31,660 nucleotides of DNA, taken from positions 1 to 31,660 of the forward strand of contig JBELBZ010000028.1 in assembly GCA_042095055.1 (NCBI GenBank), given 5' to 3'. Position numbers and translations under genes: made by a program. The notes under the pieces are model-generated. The model did no database searches, was not told where the DNA came from, and saw nothing but the letters and a program-made list of their open reading frames with translations. This DNA comes from UBA8752 sp042095055 (lineage in GTDB: Bacteria > Bacteroidota > Bacteroidia > Flavobacteriales_D > Sanyastnellaceae). Below are positions 15,663-23,622 of this stretch, one piece after another. Each line of letters begins with the position of its first letter. The stretch's first letter is position 1.

Positions 15663-16610
15663 TCAGCCGAATTCGGAGAGCACCTTATCGGCCAATACTG
15701 CCGATAGCTTGACATAACTTTCTTCAGTCCAGCCCGCCACGTGCGGGCTGACTTGTATCCGGGGATGTGACATCAGCCGCATCCAGACAGCATCACCTTC
15801 GTTGGCGACGGTTTCAAAGCTGCTGGTTTCCCTCTCAAAAACGTCAAGGGCGGCCGCCACCACATGGCCCGTTTGAAGGGCGTCAAGGAGGCCGGAAGAG
15901 CTTACAATAGGGCCCCGTGCCGTGTTGATCAGAACGATGGGCTTGGAGAAGCCATACAGAAATTCACGGTCGACCATGCCCTTGGTCTCAGGTGTAAGGT
16001 TGCAGTGGATGCTGAGTACATCGGCCTCGCGCTTTAACGTGGCGAGCTCGACTTGGTGCACTTTGCCTTGATGGTCGCCATCGACGTCGTCGCGGTAGGG
16101 GTCGCAGGCCAGAATCCGGCATCCGATTCCGGTCAATTTTTCGGCGAAAGCCCTGCCCATGTGGCCGTAGCCCAAAATACCCACTGTGCGTTGGGCAAGT
16201 TCGGTCCCCCGGTGCCCTTCGCGGTCCCATTGACCCTCCTTGACCGAAGCATCGGCTTCACGCAACAGGTTCATCAGGGACAAAAGCATGCCGAGGGCGT
16301 GCTCCCCCACTGCGTCCCGGTTGCCTTCGGGGCTGTTGAAGACCTGGATCCCGCGTGCAAAGGCGGATGCAACATCGATGTTTTCGAGGCCCGCGCCCGA
16401 GCGGCAGATAAACCGCAGTGCGGGCAGGCGGTCAAGCAATGCAGAGTCGACGCGAATCTTACTGCGCAATACGATGCCTGCAGCGTCACCATGGGACGAG
16501 ACAGCCTCCAGCGCGGTGTGTGATGTTCCATCCACGCAGACCATTCCAGCGGCAGTGAGCCGCTCAGAGAGAATGGGGTGCACAGCATCCAAGAACAGGA
16601 CCTTCATCAT
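15663..16610 (-). CDS. D-2-hydroxyacid dehydrogenase (SerA-like)
   Basis: 315 residues. NAD-binding GYGHMG (147-152) followed by Asp170 (NAD rather than NADP preference), catalytic Arg232 in NTARGP, Glu259 in ALDVFERE and His290 in SPHVAGWT are all in place. SGAGLENID and SPEGNRDAVGEHALGMLL are strong matches to Bacteroidota proteins annotated as phosphoglycerate dehydrogenase. It lacks the C-terminal ACT/ASB domains of long SerA, as expected for the short type. Reaction: NAD-linked oxidation of a D-2-hydroxyacid, possibly 3-phosphoglycerate, for serine synthesis. One base separates it from mgtE upstream and one from exbD downstream. Start may be Met1 or Met2. Confidence 0.88.
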   Translation of the reverse strand: MMKVLFLDAVHPILSERLTAAGMVCVDGTSHTALEAVSSHGDAAGIVLRSKIRVDSALLDRLPALRFICRSGAGLENIDVASAFARGIQVFNSPEGNRDAVGEHALGMLLSLMNLLREADASVKEGQWDREGHRGTELAQRTVGILGYGHMGRAFAEKLTGIGCRILACDPYRDDVDGDHQGKVHQVELATLKREADVLSIHCNLTPETKGMVDREFLYGFSKPIVLINTARGPIVSSSGLLDALQTGHVVAAALDVFERETSSFETVANEGDAVWMRLMSHPRIQVSPHVAGWTEESYVKLSAVLADKVLSEFG

Positions 16611-16611
16611 T

Positions 16612-17964
16612 TCAAGCAGACATCATGACGCCAATGCCGAAGTAAATGATCAGGCCAATGATGTCGTTGGCGGTGGTGATAAACGGCCCTGTGGCCAGCG
16701 CAGGGTCAATCTTGAACCTGTCCAATGTCAGAGGAACGAAGGTGCCAAACAAGGCGGCGAAGATGATGACGGCGATCAATGCGAGGCTGACGGTAACACT
16801 GAGGTTCCAGCCGTAGCCCAAAGCGAGGCTGGCCCCGAGGATGACCACGGAACAAATGGTGCCATTGAGCAGGGCAACCGAAAATTCCTTCAACAACCGC
16901 GGCATGAGGCGGGCCTCACGGGGGTTGCGTCCCGCAGCCAGTCCTTGGACCACAATGGCAGCAGATTGAACCCCCACATTGCCACCCATGGCTGCAATCA
17001 AGGGGATAAAGAGCGCCATGGACGGAAAGCGTTCAATGTCAAAGGCACCGATGACATAGGCACCGGCAAGCCCACCGAACAGACCGATGAGCAGCCAAGG
17101 CAGCCTGGCGCGCGTCATGTCCCACAGTGAGTCGTCGCTTTCGACTTCATCACTCAAACCGCTGGCGAGTTGATAGTCTTTTTCGGCCTCTTCCTCCATC
17201 AGGTCCACCACATCGTCGATGGTGATCCTTCCGAGCAGCCGGTTGTGGTCGTCGACCACGGGCAATGCCACGAGGTCATACTTTTTCATCAGTTGCACGA
17301 CCTTCTCGTCGGGCTCAGTGACTTTGACGGTGCGGGTATCGTCTTCTTCGAAGAGGTCGCCGATGGTGCTGCGTGTGCTCGTGGCCGTGAGCAAGAGCCT
17401 TTTGAGCGAAAGCCTGCCCAACAATTGGCCAGCGGCATTGACCACGTATACGCTGTGCACGGTTTCCACATCCTCAGCCTGCCTCCGCATCTCTCGAATC
17501 GCGTGCGAAACCGTCCAGTCGAGTTCTACCCGGATCAATTCCGTGCCCATCAATGCACCAGCAGATCCTTCGGGGTAACGCAACAAGCTCAGGAGGTCCT
17601 CGCGGTCCTCTGAGTCCAGCTGTTGAATGACCTCTGCTGCCCTTTCTTCGGGAAGCTCGGACACCACATCCGCCGCATCGTCCGAATCAATGTGCTCCAG
17701 GACTTCTTCGGCGATTTCGCGGTTGGACAGCTGGCCGAGCAAGTTCAACCTCACGTCTTCTTCCAATTCGACCAAGACGTCCCCGCGTTCTTCGGTTTCG
17801 ATCAGGTTCCAGAGGTATTGCACCTCTTCGTCTTCGAGCTTGTCCAGAATTTCCGCGATATCGGCGGGGTGCAATTCCGCCAATTGGGCCTGCAAAAGGT
17901 CAGCCTTTTTGCTGGCAATGTCCCCAATGAGGGCATCGAGGTATGCGCGGGTCAATTCCTCCAC
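16612..17964 (-). CDS. mgtE: Magnesium transporter MgtE
   Basis: 450 residues, the standard length. Order: N-terminal helical superhelix (residues 1-130, with LHPADIAEILDKL and LPEERAAEVIQQL repeats), two CBS domains (about 137-265; VYVVNAAGQLLGRLSL and LPVVDDHNRLLGRITI), a plug helix, and five membrane helices with the signatures MGGNVGVQS and FITTANDIIG, whose Asp lines the Mg2+ pore. In the known family the N and CBS domains sense cytosolic Mg2+ and close the channel. The start is GTG at 17962-17964: an in-frame TGA lies one codon further upstream, so no ATG extension is possible. A TACTTTTG box lies 4 bases upstream. Confidence 0.95.
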   Translation of the reverse strand: MEELTRAYLDALIGDIASKKADLLQAQLAELHPADIAEILDKLEDEEVQYLWNLIETEERGDVLVELEEDVRLNLLGQLSNREIAEEVLEHIDSDDAADVVSELPEERAAEVIQQLDSEDREDLLSLLRYPEGSAGALMGTELIRVELDWTVSHAIREMRRQAEDVETVHSVYVVNAAGQLLGRLSLKRLLLTATSTRSTIGDLFEEDDTRTVKVTEPDEKVVQLMKKYDLVALPVVDDHNRLLGRITIDDVVDLMEEEAEKDYQLASGLSDEVESDDSLWDMTRARLPWLLIGLFGGLAGAYVIGAFDIERFPSMALFIPLIAAMGGNVGVQSAAIVVQGLAAGRNPREARLMPRLLKEFSVALLNGTICSVVILGASLALGYGWNLSVTVSLALIAVIIFAALFGTFVPLTLDRFKIDPALATGPFITTANDIIGLIIYFGIGVMMSA

Positions 17965-17968
17965 CGTT

Positions 17969-17976
17969 CAAAAGTA
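17969..17976 (-). promoter_or_regulatory. Perfect -7 box (TACTTTTG) before mgtE
   Basis: Read on the minus strand this is an exact TAnnTTTG, 4 bases before the GTG start of mgtE and 12 bases beyond the tadA stop. Use would give a leaderless or very short-leader mRNA. No -33 TTG at normal distance. Confidence 0.4.
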
Positions 17977-17988
17977 GGCGCGGGCAGC

Positions 17989-18441
17989 TCAGGTTTTTCT
18001 GCGTTTGGCGAAGAACGTGGTCAGGAGTTCCGCACACTCCGATTCGAGAACGCCTCCTACCAGCTCAGTTCTGGGATGCAAAAGGCCTTCATCCCGCTTC
18101 CCAGCGAAATCGAGGCCGCCGCGTTTTTCATCTTTTGCGCCGTAGACCACACGTCCGATCCGGGTCCAGAATGCAGCGCCCGCGCACATGGGACAGGGCT
18201 CCAAAGTGACATAGAGGGTGCATTGATCCAAAAACTTACCTCCGAGGTATTCGCTGGCCGATGTAAAGGCTTGCATCTCAGCGTGTGCAGTAAAATCGTG
18301 AAGCCGTTCGCACAAATTGTGGGCCCGGGCAATGGTCCGCCCTCCTGCCACAATCACTGCGCCAACGGGAACCTCTCCCATTTCGGCTGCGCGTTGCGCT
18401 TGGTCGAGGGCCTGCCGCATGTACCGCTCGTCATCCGTCAT
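17989..18441 (-). CDS. tadA: tRNA-specific adenosine deaminase-like protein
   Basis: 150 residues of the zinc cytidine/deoxycytidylate deaminase fold. The zinc site is intact: His53-Ala-Glu55 (HAE, Glu55 the proton shuttle) and Cys83-Pro-Met-Cys86 (PCPMC). VPVGAVIVAGG, TLYVTLEPCPMCAGA and VVYGAKDEKRGG are typical of TadA, which makes inosine at position 34 of tRNA-Arg(ACG). Other nucleoside deaminases (guanine deaminase) share these motifs, so the tRNA role is likely rather than certain. Followed 24 bases later by mgtE. Confidence 0.88.
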   Translation of the reverse strand: MTDDERYMRQALDQAQRAAEMGEVPVGAVIVAGGRTIARAHNLCERLHDFTAHAEMQAFTSASEYLGGKFLDQCTLYVTLEPCPMCAGAAFWTRIGRVVYGAKDEKRGGLDFAGKRDEGLLHPRTELVGGVLESECAELLTTFFAKRRKT

Positions 18442-18530
18442 ACCGGCAATTTACTGCGGCGGGAGCGGTTGATTCAGGCCCAACACAACGTAGGGATGGA
18501 GCGCGAATGCCAAAGCGGATGCGCATCTGG

Positions 18531-19697
18531 TTAAGGGCGCGGAGCTTGGCGCAGCCAGTCTTCAAACCAAGACCACTTTCCACCTGCTGGAACAGGCAGA
18601 GGAACAGGGTGTGGTTCAAGCTGGCGGGGTTGAAAAGCCGCCAATTGATCTTGTTGGACACTGGTCCAACCCCAACGTTCTTCCCAATGCCGGGCCAAGT
18701 ATTCTTGTTCAGGTTGGCCGGGGGTGGGGACCAGCACAGCACTGATTTGCAAAGTGGCCAGGTCCATCAGGCTGGTATACCCGCTTCTGCAAACGATGCA
18801 GTCCGCGTGGAGCAAGGCATGGCGGATTTGGCGGTCTTGGGCATGGGGAAGGATGCGGACATTCCCGACCCTTCGCTCGGTTCCATGGGGTGATCCAGAA
18901 AAAACCACAGCGGTGCGACCGTCCCGGGAGAAGCAGCTGACGAGGGCTTCTTCCATCAGCTGACGCTGGGGCTCTGGACCACTCACCATGCCCACCAAAG
19001 GAGGGGAGACGAGATCGGCAGCTGCGGCGTTGGCTGGGCGGCTGGCATCCTCCAACGCGAATCGGCTGAGCGGTCCAACAAACCTGTGGTTGGCCATCGG
19101 AGGGTCGGAGAGCGCCCCGGCGAGTTCGCATTTTCCGGTGTCAGGAATCCACACTTCATCAAAGGCGGTGGCCCATTTTCGGACCCGCAGTGTGGCAATG
19201 GGCCGAAGCACGCGAGGGGTGGGTGGAACCACTTGATGGGTGATCAACGCAGACGGTATGCTGCGCTGCGCGGGGTGAACCCCATAACAGTTGTCGCTCA
19301 CAACATGCGTAATGTCGGCCTGTGCCAACAGGGTTCGCAGCCACCTTCGTTCTTGGGCGATGCTCTTCAGAAAGGAGGGCATTTGAAGGGCGATTTGCAG
19401 CAGCGTCAAGTTTCCTTTGGCGTAGCGAATGTTGGTCCCCGGTTTTTCCAAGCATTCCCAAGGCGTCCCTGGACCGGCTCCGGTCAGGCGTTCCTCCGCC
19501 TGCAATTCGTGCATCTTGTCTTGCAGCCATGCGGCGGCGGCACCGCGCGACGCGACGGTTACCTCGATGCCTGACTTTCGGGCAGCTACAATCAATGGCC
19601 ATGTGCGCGTGGCATGCCCCATTCCCCAGTCGAGTATGGCAAACAAAACGTGCCGCTTTGTTGCTGTTGGCTCCTTGGAGTGAATTCCACCGCTCAT
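18531..19697 (-). CDS. Glycosyltransferase of the GT-B fold (MurG/GT28-like)
   Basis: 388 residues. The N-terminal half starts after a 14-residue polar tail with HVLFAILDWGMGHATRTWPL, the G-x-G-H-x-x-R motif of MurG/GT28-related enzymes; the C-terminal half holds VVFSGSPHG, a CRSGYTSLMDLA loop (matching the sugar-nucleotide-binding S/T-G-x-x-S-x-x-E/D region) and VPTPGQPEQEYLARH, equivalent to the P-x-x-x-Q-x-x-N-A end. It probably transfers a sugar from UDP onto a lipid or surface acceptor. It is not in a polysaccharide cluster; its neighbours are tadA and the divergent trmB (20 bases between starts). The 89 bases between it and tadA contain no feature I can name. Confidence 0.82.
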   Translation of the reverse strand: MSGGIHSKEPTATKRHVLFAILDWGMGHATRTWPLIVAARKSGIEVTVASRGAAAAWLQDKMHELQAEERLTGAGPGTPWECLEKPGTNIRYAKGNLTLLQIALQMPSFLKSIAQERRWLRTLLAQADITHVVSDNCYGVHPAQRSIPSALITHQVVPPTPRVLRPIATLRVRKWATAFDEVWIPDTGKCELAGALSDPPMANHRFVGPLSRFALEDASRPANAAAADLVSPPLVGMVSGPEPQRQLMEEALVSCFSRDGRTAVVFSGSPHGTERRVGNVRILPHAQDRQIRHALLHADCIVCRSGYTSLMDLATLQISAVLVPTPGQPEQEYLARHWEERWGWTSVQQDQLAAFQPRQLEPHPVPLPVPAGGKWSWFEDWLRQAPRP

Positions 19698-19703
19698 GAA
19701 GCG

Positions 19704-19711
19704 TAATTTCG
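19704..19711 (+). promoter_or_regulatory. Putative -7 box (TAATTTCG) of trmB
   Basis: One mismatch to TAnnTTTG, 6 bases before the ATG at 19718, in the 20-base gap between divergent genes. Confidence 0.35.
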
Positions 19712-19717
19712 CACTTC

Positions 19718-20401
19718 ATGGGCAAGGACAAGCTCCGTAAATGGAAGGAGAACACGACATTTTCCCACGTGTTCGAGCCAAACCTCAAGTCCATAGTGGA
19801 TGGGGCAGGTTTACATAAAGGGGGGTGGGCGCAAGAGGTGTTTGGCAACGACCATCCGATCACCCTCGAGCTGGGTTGTGGCAAAGGCGAATACACTGTG
19901 GGGCTCGCCAGGCGCCACCCAGAACGCAACTTCATCGGGGTGGACATCAAGGGACACCGCTTTTGGCGTGGCGCCAAGACCAGCCAAGAAGAAGGGCTCA
20001 AGAACGTGGCCTTCCTGAGGACCAAAATTGAATTCGTCCAGAACTTTTTTGCCAAAGGCGAGGTCAGCGAAATCTGGCTCACCTTTTCAGACCCACAACC
20101 CAAGGACGAAAAAGGCACAAAACGCATCACATCAGAGGTCTTTCTCAAGCGCTATCGCCAATTCATGGTGCCTGGGGGGCTCGTCCATGTCAAGAGCGAC
20201 AGCCCGCTTCTGTATGCATTGTCCAAAGAAGGCTGGGCGGAAGCCGGTTTCCCGATTCTTGAGGATTCCCAGGATGTTTATGCAGACCTCGTCCCGAGGG
20301 TGCCTTCGGAGTTTGCCGATGTCTTGAACATCCGGACTTATTACGAGCAGCGCTGGTTGGAAGAGGGCAAGAACATCCATTATTTGAGGACACGCGTATG
20401 A
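19718..20401 (+). CDS. trmB: tRNA (guanine-N7)-methyltransferase
   Basis: 227 residues, Rossmann methyltransferase. S-adenosylmethionine binding at ELGCGKGEYT (51-60) and VDIKGHR (75-81); the family motif FSDPQPKDEKGTKR (123-136) corresponds to the PDPWPK...RR box and has the Bacteroidota form FSDPQPK; GLVHVKSDSPLLY follows. It methylates G46 in the tRNA variable loop. Its last 4 bases overlap the next gene (ATGA), so it begins a run with the alkyltransferase-like gene and mrp. Confidence 0.95.
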   Translation: MGKDKLRKWKENTTFSHVFEPNLKSIVDGAGLHKGGWAQEVFGNDHPITLELGCGKGEYTVGLARRHPERNFIGVDIKGHRFWRGAKTSQEEGLKNVAFLRTKIEFVQNFFAKGEVSEIWLTFSDPQPKDEKGTKRITSEVFLKRYRQFMVPGGLVHVKSDSPLLYALSKEGWAEAGFPILEDSQDVYADLVPRVPSEFADVLNIRTYYEQRWLEEGKNIHYLRTRV

Positions 20402-20769
20402 GTTCTTCCGGTGCCCATACCGAGCCCACCTCCCGACCGGGAACAGGAGATTTTGAGCAAGATGTCCATGCAGTGGCCCGGCTCATTCCCGAGGGAAGGG
20501 TGACGAGTTACGGCGCCATTGCACGGTACCTCGGTGCTGCGCGATCCAGCCGTATGGTCGGCTGGGCCATGAACCGCGCGCTCGAAGGAAAGGGCGCGAA
20601 TGTGCCTGCCCACCGTGTGGTGAACCGGCAAGGCCTGCTGACCGGACGGCTGCATTTTCCGACGCCCGAAACCATGGCCGACCGGCTCCGGGAAGAGGGG
20701 GTTGCAGTAGACGGCCAACAGGTGGTGGACTTTACTGAGCGATACTGGGACCCTTCGACCGAACTTTGA
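20398..20769 (+). CDS. Alkyltransferase-like (ATL) DNA-binding protein
   Basis: 123 residues matching the DNA-binding domain of O6-alkylguanine-DNA alkyltransferase: VTSYGAIARYLG (35-46, with the Tyr), SSRMVGWAMN (50-59, with the Arg finger) and VPAHRVVNRQGLLTG (69-83). The catalytic Cys of PCHR is replaced by Ala71 (PAHR), so it cannot accept an alkyl group. Known ATLs (for example Thermus TTHA1564, which also has Ala) bind O6-alkylguanine and hand the lesion to nucleotide excision repair. The overlap with trmB and 3-base gap to mrp place it within a co-transcribed run. Confidence 0.9.
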   Translation: MSSSGAHTEPTSRPGTGDFEQDVHAVARLIPEGRVTSYGAIARYLGAARSSRMVGWAMNRALEGKGANVPAHRVVNRQGLLTGRLHFPTPETMADRLREEGVAVDGQQVVDFTERYWDPSTEL

Positions 20770-20772
20770 ACC

Positions 20773-21891
20773 ATGTCAACATTGACCGTAGAGCATATCA
20801 TCGGCGCCCTGGGTGGGGTCATCGAACCAGAACTTGGGAAAGACATCGTGGCACTGGACCTTGCGGAGGTCCTGTCCCTTGAGGAGGCAGAAGGGCAATG
20901 GAAAGCCCGGCTGCGCATCAAGTCTTCAAGCCCAGCGATGCACGCCCGCCAGCGCATGCGAGAGGCGGTGGAGTTTGCCCTCGAGAAGCTGGGCTCCTCC
21001 TTAGAAGTCACCATTGTCGCAGAGGTTGAGGTGGTGCCGCTGGGTTCGAACGAGCGCAGTTTAGATACGCGCAAGGTGCTCCCAGGGGTGCGTCACATCA
21101 TCGCGATTGCCAGCGGCAAGGGTGGGGTCGGAAAGAGCACCGTCACGGCCAACATCGCTGTGGAGCTGGCGCGCCGCGGACACAAAGTCGGACTGGTCGA
21201 CGCGGACATCCACGGGCCGAGCATGCCTACCATGTTCGACGTGGTCCGAGAGAAGCCCCAGCCCGTTGAAAAAGGGGGCAAGTCCATGATTGGCCCGGTG
21301 GAGGCCCATGGAGTGAAGATGCTGAGCATCGGCTTTTTTGCAGATCCTGATCAGGCCATCGTCTGGCGCGGCCCCATGGCCTCAAAGGCCCTGGGGCAGT
21401 TGTTTACCGATGGAGATTGGGGGGAACTTGACTACATGTTGATTGACTTGCCTCCAGGTACTGGCGATGTGCACCTTTCACTGGTTCAATTGGTGCCATT
21501 GAGCGGCGTAGTGGTGGTCAGCACCCCTCAAGACATTGCCCTCGCAGACGCGCGCAAGGGGGTCTCGATGTTTCAATTGGAGAGCATCAATGTGCCGGTG
21601 CTCGGATTGGTCGAAAACATGGCTTATTTCTCTCCACCAGACATGCCCGAGCGCAAGTATCACCTGTTTGGACGCGATGGGGTGAAGCGCTATGCAGAGG
21701 CTTCCGGCACCCCGTTCTTGGGGGAGCTGCCCTTGGTGCAGGCCATACGTGAAGCGGGTGATGCCGGCAGGCCGGCAGCGCTCCAGGAGGGCACGGAATC
21801 GGCAAAAGCCATCTCCGGCCTGACCGACAGAATGCTGGACGTACTGGCAGACTTGCCCGCGCCAAAGCCGGCACCGGCATCTGAGGTTTAA
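20773..21891 (+). CDS. mrp: Mrp/NBP35 family iron-sulfur carrier ATPase
   Basis: 372 residues. An N-terminal MIP18/DUF59 domain (1-85) is followed by a P-loop ATPase with deviant Walker A GKGGVGKS (115-122), DADIHGPSMP and DLPPGTGDVHL. It carries [4Fe-4S] clusters to target apoproteins. The C-terminal CxxC that binds the bridging cluster in classical Mrp/ApbC is absent: the segment ENMAYFSPPDMPERKYHLFG has none, a form I associate with Bacteroidota Mrp. The next gene, 9 bases on, encodes a NifU domain scaffold, which fits a shared cluster-delivery task. Confidence 0.93.
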   Translation: MSTLTVEHIIGALGGVIEPELGKDIVALDLAEVLSLEEAEGQWKARLRIKSSSPAMHARQRMREAVEFALEKLGSSLEVTIVAEVEVVPLGSNERSLDTRKVLPGVRHIIAIASGKGGVGKSTVTANIAVELARRGHKVGLVDADIHGPSMPTMFDVVREKPQPVEKGGKSMIGPVEAHGVKMLSIGFFADPDQAIVWRGPMASKALGQLFTDGDWGELDYMLIDLPPGTGDVHLSLVQLVPLSGVVVVSTPQDIALADARKGVSMFQLESINVPVLGLVENMAYFSPPDMPERKYHLFGRDGVKRYAEASGTPFLGELPLVQAIREAGDAGRPAALQEGTESAKAISGLTDRMLDVLADLPAPKPAPASEV

Positions 21892-21900
21892 ATTCACACC

Positions 21901-22173
21901 ATGGATCCTGCCTCTGACGCCCAAGCATTGACCGAGCGCATTGACCGCGCTTTGGAAGAGTTGCGGCCTTTTTTGCGTTCTGACGGCGGAGACATCAAGG
22001 TTATCGGGGTGCGCGACAACCTCGTGGTGGAGGTCGAGCTTCAAGGAGCCTGTGCCCATTGTGCTCAAGCGGCGATGACGATGCGGGCAGGTGTGGAGGA
22101 GGCCGTGCGTCGCGTGGTACCAGAGGTCACGGAGGTGGTGGCCATCAACATGCCGAGTTCGGCGATGGGATGA
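21901..22173 (+). CDS. NifU-like C-terminal domain protein
   Basis: 90 residues, a stand-alone NifU C-terminal (Nfu-type) domain: FLRSDGGDIKVIGV near residues 24-37 and GACAHCAQAAMTMRAGVEEA with the cluster-binding CxxC at Cys51 and Cys54. Such proteins hold and transfer [4Fe-4S] clusters in the cytoplasm. It follows mrp by 9 bases and is probably translated from the same mRNA. Confidence 0.95.
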   Translation: MDPASDAQALTERIDRALEELRPFLRSDGGDIKVIGVRDNLVVEVELQGACAHCAQAAMTMRAGVEEAVRRVVPEVTEVVAINMPSSAMG

Positions 22174-22198
22174 ACACGAACGCTTTGCCGTTGTTGCG

Positions 22199-22226
22199 TT
22201 GTCAGCCGGCTTAGAAACTACCTTCG
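22199..22226 (+). promoter_or_regulatory. Putative promoter (TTG-N17-TACCTTCG) of the ferredoxin reductase gene
   Basis: TTG at 22199-22201 and TACCTTCG at 22219-22226 (one mismatch to TAnnTTTG) with a 17-base spacer; ATG follows at 22241, a 14-base leader region. It lies in the 67-base gap after the NifU gene. Confidence 0.4.
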
Positions 22227-22240
22227 CCGCGCAATCGATC

Positions 22241-23248
22241 ATGATCCAAACGGACATCCTCATCATCGGTGCCGGCCCGTGTGGGCTCTTCACCGTCTTC
22301 GAAGCAGGCTTGCTTAAGCTGCGTTGTCACCTCATTGATGCCCTGCCTCAAGCGGGGGGCCAATGCGCGGAAATCTATCCCAAGAAGCCCATCTACGACA
22401 TTCCGGCCTATCCGGAGATTCTCGCGGGTGACCTGGTAGACCAGCTCATGGAACAGGCCAAGCCTTTCCAACCTGGATTCACCTTGGGCGAGCGCGCAGA
22501 GTCTATTGTCAAGGACGAAGAGGACCAGTTCATCGTGACCACCAATCGGGGCACGGTGCACAGGGCGCCCATCATCGCCATTGCAGGAGGGTTGGGTTGC
22601 TTCGAGCCCCGCAAGCCACCTGTGGACCGCCTGTCGGAATACGAGGACCGCGGCGTCGAGTACATCATCAAGGATCCCGAGTTCTACCGCGGCAAGAAAG
22701 TGGTCATTAGCGGTGGGGGAGACAGCGCCCTGGACTGGACGAATTTCCTGGCCGATGGCGTGGCCTCTGAAGTGACTTTGGTGCACCGCCGCGATGGATT
22801 CAGAGGACACCCCGACAGCGTCCAAAAGGTGCTAGATCTTGCGGCCGCAGGAAAAATTCGCTTGCTCACCAACGGTGAGGTTGTGGGTGTGGCCGGCGAA
22901 GAGCACCTCGATGCGGTGACCGTCAAACACAAAACCGAGGGCGACATCACTTTGGAGACCGACCATTGGGTGCCACTTTTTGGACTCAGTCCGAAGCTCG
23001 GTCCCATCGCCGATTGGAACCTCAACATCACCAAGAATGCCATTGAGGTCGATACTTTCGACTACAGCACCAATGTCGAAGGCGTGTATGCTATAGGCGA
23101 CATCAACACCTACCCGGGCAAGCTCAAGCTCATCCTCTGTGGTTTCCACGAAGCCACACTGATGGTGCAGAGTGCCTTCAAGCGCATTTACCCTGACAAG
23201 AACCTCGTGCTCAAGTACACCACGGTCAACGGGGTCAACGGATTCTAA
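22241..23248 (+). CDS. Ferredoxin-NAD(P)+ reductase, thioredoxin-reductase-like (YumC type)
   Basis: 335 residues. The FAD motif GAGPCG (10-15) sits at the very start, which fixes the ATG at 22241. IDALPQAGGQCAEIYPKKPI is the hallmark of this class, the NADPH motif is GGGDSALDW (158-166) and a second FAD motif is VYAIGDINTYPGKLKLI. The CxxC of thioredoxin reductase is absent, as expected for ferredoxin-NADP reductases of this fold. Its C-terminal helix and the ferredoxin gene two bases downstream indicate an electron pair between NADPH and that ferredoxin. Confidence 0.92.
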   Translation: MIQTDILIIGAGPCGLFTVFEAGLLKLRCHLIDALPQAGGQCAEIYPKKPIYDIPAYPEILAGDLVDQLMEQAKPFQPGFTLGERAESIVKDEEDQFIVTTNRGTVHRAPIIAIAGGLGCFEPRKPPVDRLSEYEDRGVEYIIKDPEFYRGKKVVISGGGDSALDWTNFLADGVASEVTLVHRRDGFRGHPDSVQKVLDLAAAGKIRLLTNGEVVGVAGEEHLDAVTVKHKTEGDITLETDHWVPLFGLSPKLGPIADWNLNITKNAIEVDTFDYSTNVEGVYAIGDINTYPGKLKLILCGFHEATLMVQSAFKRIYPDKNLVLKYTTVNGVNGF

Positions 23249-23250
23249 AC

Positions 23251-23577
23251 ATGTCCACCATTCGCGTTACGGTTATCGATCAAGAAGGCACCTCCCACGA
23301 GTTGGAGGCGCCCACCGACATGAACATGAACGTCATGGAGCTCTGCAAAAGCGCGGAGTTGCCAGTGGAAGGGACATGCGGTGGCATGGCCATGTGCGCC
23401 AGTTGCCATTGCTACGTAGAGAGTGCGCACACCGAGACAATGCCTGAGAAGTCTGATGCTGAGGAGGACATGCTCGATGAGGCCTTCCACGTCAAGGAAG
23501 AGAGCCGGCTCGGTTGCCAAATCCAGCTCGCAGATGCGCTGGATGGGATGGTCATCCGCCTGGCGCCGGTGGGCTAA
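23251..23577 (+). CDS. fdx: Adrenodoxin-type [2Fe-2S] ferredoxin
   Basis: 108 residues. The cluster ligands are Cys43, Cys49, Cys52 and Cys89 in C-x5-C-x2-C-x36-C spacing (GTCGGMAMCASC, later LGCQI), the adrenodoxin/Isc ferredoxin pattern. EEDMLDEAFHVKEESRLGCQ is the acidic partner-binding helix region. It follows its probable reductase by 2 bases. In this context an electron supply for Fe-S cluster assembly is a reasonable inference, but other electron acceptors are possible. Confidence 0.94.
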   Translation: MSTIRVTVIDQEGTSHELEAPTDMNMNVMELCKSAELPVEGTCGGMAMCASCHCYVESAHTETMPEKSDAEEDMLDEAFHVKEESRLGCQIQLADALDGMVIRLAPVG

Positions 23578-23622
23578 ACAGCGCCTTCGCCAGCGCATTG
23601 AACGCCCTGTGAGGGCTTGGAA

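Noticed and set aside
22091..22240. Upstream start for the ferredoxin reductase inside the NifU gene
   Set aside because: The FAD motif must lie near the N-terminus; the extra 50 residues are the NifU gene read in another frame.
23604..23616. Hairpin GCCCT-GTG-AGGGC between convergent fdx and phosphatase genes as a two-way terminator
   Set aside because: Five-pair stem, no T-run on either side; could arise by chance.
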